In this document: positions 25,909 to 32,552 of the stretch, one piece after another
Numbering within the stretch: position 1 is the first letter of the stretch
How the letters are laid out: every line of letters starts with the position of its first letter
From: Thermoguttaceae bacterium
Lineage (GTDB): Bacteria; Planctomycetota; Planctomycetia; Pirellulales; Thermoguttaceae
Assembly (NCBI GenBank): GCA_017447745.1
Contig: JAFSMW010000080.1
Span: forward strand, 1 to 32,552
DNA: 32,552 bases
Direction of reading: 5' to 3'
Position numbers and translations under genes: made by a program
Notes under the pieces: model-generated
What the model was told of the DNA's origin: nothing
Seen by the model: only the letters and a program-made list of their open reading frames with translations
Database searches by the model: none

Positions 25909-27852
25909 ATGAGCGCTGAAAAGCCGGAAAACAACCCGGAATCAACTCCCCCTACGCCAGAAACGGCTCCGCTTAAACCAGCTCCGCCGCGTCGCAAGAT
26001 TTTAATTGGAACTCAGCGCCCGGGCGCCCTAGAGGCTCACCGTGCAGAAGTTGCAAGGGCTGCAGAAGTTAAGAAAGAAGCAGCTCCCGCTCCTGTAGCT
26101 CAAGCCCAGCCGGAAGTTGTCGAGCAGAAATCGGAAGTTCAGCCGGAGCCTGTCGCTGAAGTCAAGCCGGAAGTTGTCGAGCCGAAGCCGGAAGTTCAGC
26201 CGGAGCCTGTCGCTGAAGTCAAGCCGGAAGTTGTCGAGCCGAAGCCGGAAGTTAAGCCGGAGCCTGTCGCTGAAGTCAAGCCGGAAGTTGTCGAGCAAAA
26301 GCCGGTAGTTCAGCCGGAGCCTGTTACTGAAGTCAAGCCGGAAGTCGTCGAGCAGAAACCGGCAATTCAGCCGGAGCCTGTCGCTGAAGTCAAGCCGGAA
26401 GTCGTCGAGCAGAAGCCGGAAGTGAAAGGCGAATCTAAAGAAGATCGTCGAGATGGTCGCGGGAAAAAGCGAGAACCGAGAGTTAGCAAAGCGCAACAGA
26501 TTCTTGCCGCTGGACCGGTAGGGAAAGTATCCAAAATCCCCGTTCCGAATCAGCGACTGCCATTGTCAGACGAACTTCAGGCGGAATACGAAGCCGCTCT
26601 GGGAGATTTGGCGGAAGCAAACGGTTTCGATTCCGTTATCAATAACGATACCGTTAAAGTGGGAGTCGAATTCCAACAGGATGATAAAGTCGAAGCCACC
26701 GTTGAACGCATTTCTCGAGAAGACGTCATTCTCGACTTGGGTAATTTTACTCAGGGCGTTGCCTCATTGCGTCAGTTTTCAGAGGTACCAACGGTTGGAA
26801 CGAAAGTCAAGGTTTCAATCGTTCGATTCAACGAATCTGAAGGACTGTATGAAGTAACTTTGCCCTATGCCGCGGCGATTATCGGCGACTGGTCTGAAGT
26901 TCAGGAAGGAATGGTTGTTGACGCTCTGGTTACCGGTCAGAATACCGGCGGTCTGGAATGCGAAGTCGCTCATATTCGCGCTTTTATGCCGGCAGGACAG
27001 GTCAGCATCTATCATCGCGACAGTTTTGACGATTTGATCAATACACACCTCATGGCAGTCGTTCTGGAAGCGAAGCCGGAAAAGCGCAATCTGGTTATCA
27101 GCCACAAAGCGTATGAATTCCGTCAGCAGGAAGCCGAAAAGAAAGAATTCCTCGCCAATCTGAAAGAAGGCGACGTTTTCGACGCGGTTGTCCGCAAGAT
27201 CATGCCGTTTGGCTGCTTTGTCGATCTCGGGCACGGCGTAGAAGGTCTGGTTCATATCAGCCGTCTTTCCTGGGGACACGTTACAGATCCCAATGAAGTC
27301 GTCAAAGAAGGCGAAATGATTAAAGTCATGTACCTCAAGACGGACGACAAAGGCAAGCTTAGCTTCTCTCGTCGGGAAACGATGGCTAGCCCGTGGGAAA
27401 CCGCTCCGGTCAAGTATGCGGTCAATACGGTTTGCACGGCAAAAATTGTCAAAATTGAACAGTTTGGCGCGTTCTGCGAACTGGAGCCAGGCGTTGAAGG
27501 CTTGCTTCATATTTCAGAATTGGCTCACCAGCGCGTCGGACACGTTTCTGACATTGTCAGAATTGGTCAGGAAGTTCAGGTTCAGGTTATTTCCATGGAT
27601 CCTCTGGCTCGTAAAATTGGGCTTTCCATCAAGGCTCTGATTGCTCCTCCAGCCAAAGAAGAGTCTGAAGAAGACAATCCCGGACATAAGAAAAAGAAGG
27701 AGAATCCCGAAGACCTCGAAGCCAAACCGTTGGCGAAGAAATATCGCAACAAAAAAACCGACAATCTCAGGGGAGGAACGACTTCCAGTTCCGGTTCAAA
27801 ATGGGCAACGGACTTCTCGGCTTTGCTGGGAAACGTTAATGAAGAAGATTAA
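25909..27852 (+). CDS. rpsA: 30S ribosomal protein S1-like protein with a Pro/Glu/Val-rich N-terminal repeat tail
   Basis: A 647-residue protein. Residues 1-60 are Pro- and Ala-rich. About 68-172 is a 19-residue tandem repeat of the form PEVVExKPEVQPEPVAEVK, then a basic linker. Four S1/OB-fold domains follow at about 257-320, 332-405, 418-493 and 505-571. Domain 3 ('FGCFVDLGHGVEGLVHISRL') and domain 4 ('FGAFCELEPGVEGLLHISEL') are textbook S1 motifs. The C-terminal tail (about 572-647) is Lys/Glu-rich. Canonical S1 has six domains in E. coli and four in many other phyla, so four is normal. It binds mRNA on the 30S subunit. AGAGGTG eight bases upstream supports the ATG. The long acidic/proline tail is unusual for this family. 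Confidence 0.9.
   Translation: MSAEKPENNPESTPPTPETAPLKPAPPRRKILIGTQRPGALEAHRAEVARAAEVKKEAAPAPVAQAQPEVVEQKSEVQPEPVAEVKPEVVEPKPEVQPEPVAEVKPEVVEPKPEVKPEPVAEVKPEVVEQKPVVQPEPVTEVKPEVVEQKPAIQPEPVAEVKPEVVEQKPEVKGESKEDRRDGRGKKREPRVSKAQQILAAGPVGKVSKIPVPNQRLPLSDELQAEYEAALGDLAEANGFDSVINNDTVKVGVEFQQDDKVEATVERISREDVILDLGNFTQGVASLRQFSEVPTVGTKVKVSIVRFNESEGLYEVTLPYAAAIIGDWSEVQEGMVVDALVTGQNTGGLECEVAHIRAFMPAGQVSIYHRDSFDDLINTHLMAVVLEAKPEKRNLVISHKAYEFRQQEAEKKEFLANLKEGDVFDAVVRKIMPFGCFVDLGHGVEGLVHISRLSWGHVTDPNEVVKEGEMIKVMYLKTDDKGKLSFSRRETMASPWETAPVKYAVNTVCTAKIVKIEQFGAFCELEPGVEGLLHISELAHQRVGHVSDIVRIGQEVQVQVISMDPLARKIGLSIKALIAPPAKEESEEDNPGHKKKKENPEDLEAKPLAKKYRNKKTDNLRGGTTSSSGSKWATDFSALLGNVNEED
26110..26424 (+). repeat. 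57-bp in-frame tandem repeat in the S1 gene
   Basis: Five full 57-base units plus a partial one encode the 19-residue PEVVE.KPEV.PEPV.EVK repeat. Units differ at a few codons (Q/P, A/T, V/I), so it is a somewhat aged array. Copy number could vary between strains. Confidence 0.9.
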
Positions 27853-27915
27853 AAACTAATGCGGTGAGTTTTGGATGCAAAGCTCTCCTTGAACTTGCCG
27901 CTTATTCCTTAACCC

Positions 27916-27961
27916 TTACCACTTACCACTTACCACTTACCACTAACCACTAACCACTTAC
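27916..27961. repeat. 7-nt tandem repeat upstream of metK
   Basis: Four TTACCAC units, two TAACCAC units and a partial TTAC form a heptanucleotide array in the 128-base gap between the S1 gene and metK. It ends about 10 bases before the metK Shine-Dalgarno (AGGAG). No terminator is visible in this gap, so metK may also be read from the S1 promoter. Confidence 0.85.
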
Positions 27962-27980
27962 TTATACAGGAGAAATTAAA

Positions 27981-29198
<1,218 letters not shown>

Positions 29199-29241
29199 TC
29201 CTGCGTTGAGCAGTCCCTAATTGGGATGCATAACAAATAAT

Positions 29242-29277
29242 AAGCGAGAGTTGCACGTTTGCGACTCTCGCTTTTTT
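29242..29277 (+). terminator. Intrinsic terminator of metK
   Basis: AAGCGAGAGT (29242-29251) pairs perfectly with ACTCTCGCTT (29264-29273), extended inward by GCA/TGC, and is followed by a run of T residues. This is the clearest intrinsic terminator in the window. Confidence 0.92.
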
Positions 29278-29304
29278 ATTCTGATTAAAGAAAGAAATCA
29301 GGGA

Positions 29305-29332
29305 TTGACTTTTTTATTATTTCATATATTAT
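29305..29332 (+). promoter_or_regulatory. Candidate promoter of the restriction-modification genes
   Basis: TTGACT (29305-29310) and TATTAT (29327-29332) are 16 bases apart. They lie 62 bases before the methyltransferase ATG in an AT-rich leader. A second TATAAT (29387-29392) lies too close to the ATG to act as a normal -10 unless the transcript is leaderless. No Shine-Dalgarno precedes the methyltransferase. Confidence 0.45.
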
Positions 29333-29394
29333 TATGGAAGATAAACTAGGCGAATGTTTAGATTTTGAATTTTAAAGTTACAAAAATATAATAT

Positions 29395-30456
29395 ATGAAC
29401 GTCATAAGTCTATTTAGCGGCTGCGGAGGATTAGACCTCGGATTTGAGAGAGCAGGTTTTTCAATTCCTGTCGCAAACGAGTTCGATTCTACGATATGGG
29501 AAACTTTCCGGGTTAATCATCCTGATACGTATCTTATAGAAAAAGATATTTTGCAAGTAACTAAAAAAGAAATCGCAGATCATATATCTTCCGAAGTGGA
29601 CGGGATTATTGGCGGTCCGCCTTGTCAGTCGTGGTCTGAAGCAGGTTCGTTGCGGGGTATTAACGATAAAAGAGGGCAGCTATTTTTTGAATATATCCGG
29701 ATTCTTGAAGAGTTTGCTCCAAAGTTTTTTCTTGCTGAAAACGTCAGCGGCATGTTGGCTCAGCGCCATAGCAGCGCTGTTAGACGGATATTGGACTTGT
29801 TTGACAAAGCAGGATATGACGTTTCTCTTACTTTGGTTAATGCTAAAGATTACGGCGTTGCTGAAGAAAGAAAACGAGTCTTTTACATTGGGTTCCGTAA
29901 AGACTTGGGCATTCGCTTTAGTTTTCCTAAAGGTTCAACAAAAAGCGACAGCAAAAAGCTTACGTTGCGGGACGTTATTTGGGATTTGCAATTTACAGCC
30001 GTTCCCTCTGGCGATAAAAATCATCACAATCCCGAAGCAATAAATAATAACGAATATTTTACGGGTTCGTTTTCTCCCATTTTTATGAGCCGAAATCGCG
30101 TTAAGACGTGGGACGAACAAGCGTTTACGGTTCAGGCGTCCGGCAGACAATGTCAGTTACACCCCCAAGCGCCGACTATGATAAAATTTGGGAAAAACGA
30201 TTGTCGTTTTGTTGAAGGTCAAGAACATCTATACAGGCGTATGACGATACGAGAAGTCGCGCGTATACAAGGGTTTCCAGATGATTTCCAGTTCTTGTAT
30301 AAAAATACGAATGACGCTTACAAGATGATCGGTAACGCTGTTCCTGTAAATCTTGCCTATGAAGTTGCGTGTTCTATTAGAGATCATTTAGAGGGACGTG
30401 TTGCAAACAAGGAAGTAAATTTACGTTTGTGGGATATGGAGGAGGTAGACGTCTAA
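29395..30456 (+). CDS. DNA (cytosine-5) methyltransferase, M.HaeIII-like, predicted GGCC specificity
   Basis: A 353-residue C5 methyltransferase. Motif I is [13 protein letters not shown] (SAM binding). Motif IV is GGPPCQSW with catalytic C77. Motif VI is AENV (114-117), motif VIII is [11 protein letters not shown], and the end has motif IX/X '[15 protein letters not shown]'. The target-recognition region, including '[19 protein letters not shown]' and '[12 protein letters not shown]', closely follows what I recall of M.HaeIII, which methylates the inner cytosine of GGCC. The start matches M.HaeIII (MN.ISLFSG). It is directly followed by a HaeIII-type endonuclease, forming a complete type II pair. 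It protects host GGCC sites. GC content is visibly lower than in neighbouring genes, consistent with transfer. Confidence 0.92.
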   Translation: MNVISLFSGCGGLDLGFERAGFSIPVANEFDSTIWETFRVNHPDTYLIEKDILQVTKKEIADHISSEVDGIIGGPPCQSWSEAGSLRGINDKRGQLFFEYIRILEEFAPKFFLAENVSGMLAQRHSSAVRRILDLFDKAGYDVSLTLVNAKDYGVAEERKRVFYIGFRKDLGIRFSFPKGSTKSDSKKLTLRDVIWDLQFTAVPSGDKNHHNPEAINNNEYFTGSFSPIFMSRNRVKTWDEQAFTVQASGRQCQLHPQAPTMIKFGKNDCRFVEGQEHLYRRMTIREVARIQGFPDDFQFLYKNTNDAYKMIGNAVPVNLAYEVACSIRDHLEGRVANKEVNLRLWDMEEVDV

Positions 30457-31419
30457 ATGAGTAAAAATAGTAATAATCAAGGTCGAGCATACGAGTATAT
30501 ATGGATTCAGACGTTATATGAGGCGTTATATAGACGTCGAAAAACTCGAATAATTGAGAATTCCAGTTTATTAGCTAATAAGAAAGCATGGTCAAAGATT
30601 GACCAAGATTTGCAGGACGATTTAACGTTATCAGCCCAAGCCGCCATCGACATGTTGTTGGAATTGGAGCCAATGCTTTTAGAAAGCAACAATAATGATG
30701 AGCTAACGCTGGAATTTCAGACGGATAAAAAAGGTGTCGAAGGTGATGTAAGAGATATTGTTATCAGACGAGAATGTATCGCATGGGTAATTGGTCTAAG
30801 TATTAAACATCGCCACGAAGACGCTAAACATAGCCGTTTGAGTAAAGATTTGGATTTCGGAAACATATGGTATGGTCTTCCGTGCAGTCAACGTTATAAA
30901 GAAGCGATAAAATCAATCTTCACACGCCTAGAAATAGCAAAGAACGAGAATAAAAACTGGACTGATATTCAAGATAAAGAAGAAACGGTCTATATTCCGC
31001 TTCTTCAAGCGTTTATTGACGAAATAAATCGAGCTTACAAGAAAGACCGAACTTTGCCTGAAAAGCTTCTTGAGTATTTAATTGGCAGTGAAGATTATTA
31101 TAAGATTATCAGCCATGACGAAAAACGCATTACGCTAATTCGCACATTCAACGTTCATAATACTTTGAACAAACAAGATCAGGTAAACATTTCAATTATT
31201 ACTGTTCCAATAGTTGAACTTCCAACGGAACTTGTTGTTCTTAGATTTAAGAAAGATAGTAAAACTACTGTTGAAATGTATCTTAATAATGGCTGGCAAA
31301 TCAGTTTTAGAATTCACAATGCAAGTAGAAAGGTTGAACCCAGCCTTAAATTCGCTATTAAATTTGAAGGAATGCCAGCAACTGTAATGACGTTCGTTTG
31401 CGAATGGAAAACCAAATGA
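30457..31419 (+). CDS. Type II restriction endonuclease, HaeIII family
   Basis: A 320-residue protein starting immediately after the methyltransferase stop (TAAATG). A GGAGG inside the methyltransferase end serves as its ribosome site, so translation is coupled and the protective enzyme comes first. Family landmarks are 'NNQGRAYEYIW' at the N-terminus, 'KTRIIENSS', and the PD-(D/E)xK-like core 'EGDVRDIVI...GLSIKH' (D97 or D100, S115-I-K117). These are followed by 'HRHEDAKHSRLSKDLDFGNIWYG', strongly like HaeIII-family endonucleases. It should cut unmethylated GGCC. The open reading frame is intact, and the partner methyltransferase of the matching type supports the call. Confidence 0.88.
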   Translation: MSKNSNNQGRAYEYIWIQTLYEALYRRRKTRIIENSSLLANKKAWSKIDQDLQDDLTLSAQAAIDMLLELEPMLLESNNNDELTLEFQTDKKGVEGDVRDIVIRRECIAWVIGLSIKHRHEDAKHSRLSKDLDFGNIWYGLPCSQRYKEAIKSIFTRLEIAKNENKNWTDIQDKEETVYIPLLQAFIDEINRAYKKDRTLPEKLLEYLIGSEDYYKIISHDEKRITLIRTFNVHNTLNKQDQVNISIITVPIVELPTELVVLRFKKDSKTTVEMYLNNGWQISFRIHNASRKVEPSLKFAIKFEGMPATVMTFVCEWKTK

Positions 31420-31443
31420 GATTGAAAAACTACGAACTCTACA

Positions 31444-31477
31444 AAACACCCCGAGAACAAGCATTCCCGGGGTTGTT
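31444..31477. terminator. Bidirectional terminator between the restriction gene and serC
   Basis: AAACACCCCGAGAA pairs with TTCCCGGGGTTGTTT, with one bulge and one mismatch. It ends in a T-rich run on both strands (TTGTTT on plus, TGTTTTG on minus). It lies between two convergent genes. Confidence 0.75.
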
Positions 31478-31526
31478 TGATCTGTAACGCTCTGATTTAC
31501 TCAGGCGCGTTCAGGCTTTGCTAATC

Positions 31527-32552
31527 TCAGCCGTTCTTCTTCTGGAAGTCAACCATGAAGTCGCGCAGAGCAACGACGCCTTCTTCCGGCATGGCGTTGT
31601 AGATGGACGCGCGGCAGCCGCCGACGGAGCGGTGTCCCTTGAGCGTGCAAAGACCGTTTTGAGCCGCTTCGGCAATGAACTTGGCGTCCATTTCGGGCGT
31701 CTGCATACGGAACGGGACGTTCATAATCGAACGGCATTCTTTCTTCGCGTGACCAATGTAGAAACCGTCAGAGTTGTCGACGACTTCGTACAGCATGGCG
31801 GCTTTGCGCTTGTTGATTTCGTACATGTTCGCCAGACCGCCGATGTCGTTGATGAGCCAGTCCGTTACCAGTTTAACCATGTAGATGGCGAACGTCGGCG
31901 GGGTGTTGTGCATTGAGCCTTTGCTGTCCTGAAGTTTATAGTCCAGCATGGACGGCAGACCTTCCGGAACGCGTTCGAGCAGGTCTTCTCTCATAACGAT
32001 AATCGTAACGCCGGCGGGGCCGATGTTCTTCTGAGCGCAGGCGAAAATGCAGCCGTAGTCGTTGATGTCGATCGGCTTGTGAAGGAAGTCGGACGAAGCG
32101 TCGCACAGCAGCGGAACGCCGTCTGGAGTCTTCGGGGCTTTCTGGAACTGGACGCCCTGAATCGTTTCGTTGCAGCAGTGATAAACGAATGCGGCGTTCG
32201 GGTCGAGGTCAAGTTCGGAATCGTCCGGAGTGCGGATGAAGTTGTCGGCGGAGCCGTCCCAGCAGGCGCGAACGGTCGTCTGGGTTTTGCCCTGTCCCAT
32301 AGCGGTTTTGCTCCACGTTCCGTTGACGATGTAGTCAGCAGACTTGCCTTTGGCGAGGTTCATGGGAAGCATGGCAAACTGAAGACTTGCGCCGCCCTGC
32401 AAGAACAGAACTTTGTAGTTGGACGGGATATTGAGCAGCTGACGAAGGTTGGCTTCCGCCGCGCCGATGATTTCTTCAAACGGCTTTGAGCGGTGGCTCA
32501 TTTCCATAACGGACATGCCGCTGTTGTTGTAGTTGAGCATTTCTTCCTGCGC
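31527..32552 (-). CDS. serC: Phosphoserine aminotransferase, N-terminus beyond the window
   Basis: The frame is open to the right edge. The visible protein begins AQEEMLNYNNSGMSVMEMSHRSK, which in SerC normally follows about 20-25 N-terminal residues ('FNPGP...'), so the start lies outside. Other motifs: LFLQGGASLQFAMLPMNL (cofactor phosphate region), 'VYHCCNETIQGVQF', 'CDASSDFLHKPIDI' and 'ACAQKNIGPAG' with the PLP-binding lysine. It is a cytosolic enzyme converting 3-phosphohydroxypyruvate to phosphoserine in serine synthesis; the same enzyme can also act in pyridoxal phosphate synthesis. Confidence 0.96.
   Translation of the reverse strand, partial: AQEEMLNYNNSGMSVMEMSHRSKPFEEIIGAAEANLRQLLNIPSNYKVLFLQGGASLQFAMLPMNLAKGKSADYIVNGTWSKTAMGQGKTQTTVRACWDGSADNFIRTPDDSELDLDPNAAFVYHCCNETIQGVQFQKAPKTPDGVPLLCDASSDFLHKPIDINDYGCIFACAQKNIGPAGVTIIVMREDLLERVPEGLPSMLDYKLQDSKGSMHNTPPTFAIYMVKLVTDWLINDIGGLANMYEINKRKAAMLYEVVDNSDGFYIGHAKKECRSIMNVPFRMQTPEMDAKFIAEAAQNGLCTLKGHRSVGGCRASIYNAMPEEGVVALRDFMVDFQKKNG

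Noticed and set aside
26029-26496. 155-codon minus-strand frame with striking repeats
   Set aside because: The periodicity is the mirror of the 57-bp repeat in the S1 gene; it is a shadow frame.
27916-27961. Possible CRISPR array
   Set aside because: The units are 7 bases with no spacers and no cas genes nearby; it is a simple tandem repeat.
27853-27980. SAM riboswitch upstream of metK
   Set aside because: The gap is 128 bases, filled largely by the 7-nt repeat, and shows no stems or conserved cores of a SAM riboswitch.

Overview
The window looks like a piece of a Planctomycetota/Verrucomicrobiota-type (PVC superphylum) chromosome. This rests on four large secreted proteins built from autotransporter-associated (PATR-type) beta-strand repeats that end in a PEP-CTERM sorting signal, together with many hypothetical membrane proteins and moderate GC content. 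No rRNA or tRNA gene was recognised, so the lineage is an inference.

Layout. (1) 1-5422, minus strand: a five-gene operon behind a good sigma70-type promoter at 5589-5616. In transcription order it encodes an organophosphate antiporter of the GlpT/UhpT family, a HAD-IIA phosphatase, a GlpA-like FAD dehydrogenase with a [2Fe-2S] BFD domain, a GlpB/HcnA-like flavoprotein and a DUF1667 protein cut by the window edge. This reads as uptake and oxidation or dephosphorylation of glycerol-3-phosphate (G3P). (2) 5720-22047, minus strand: four giant PEP-CTERM proteins (about 1077, 1355, 1122 and 1674 residues). Three are close paralogues sharing a module of roughly 210 residues. One of these, 9377-13444, carries a complete glycerophosphodiester phosphodiesterase (GDPD) domain, so it is a likely surface source of the G3P that operon 1 could consume. 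(3) 22457-25561, minus strand: NAD kinase, two tandem paralogous membrane proteins of unknown function, and a double zinc-ribbon membrane protein, probably one operon. (4) 25909-29277, plus strand: a ribosomal protein S1-like protein with a long Pro/Glu/Val repeat tail at its N-terminus, then S-adenosylmethionine synthetase and a strong terminator. (5) 29395-31419, plus strand: a HaeIII-type (GGCC) restriction-modification pair. (6) 31527-32552, minus strand: phosphoserine aminotransferase, with its N-terminus beyond the window.

The two most interesting points are these. First, the GDPD domain has been inserted exactly inside a conserved 'FSPGNSIG' motif of a cell-surface repeat protein, next to a G3P utilisation operon. 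Second, GGCC is strikingly rare across the whole window, which fits long-term residence of the HaeIII-type system. Intergenic regions carry palindromic REP-like hairpins and 7-nt tandem repeats.
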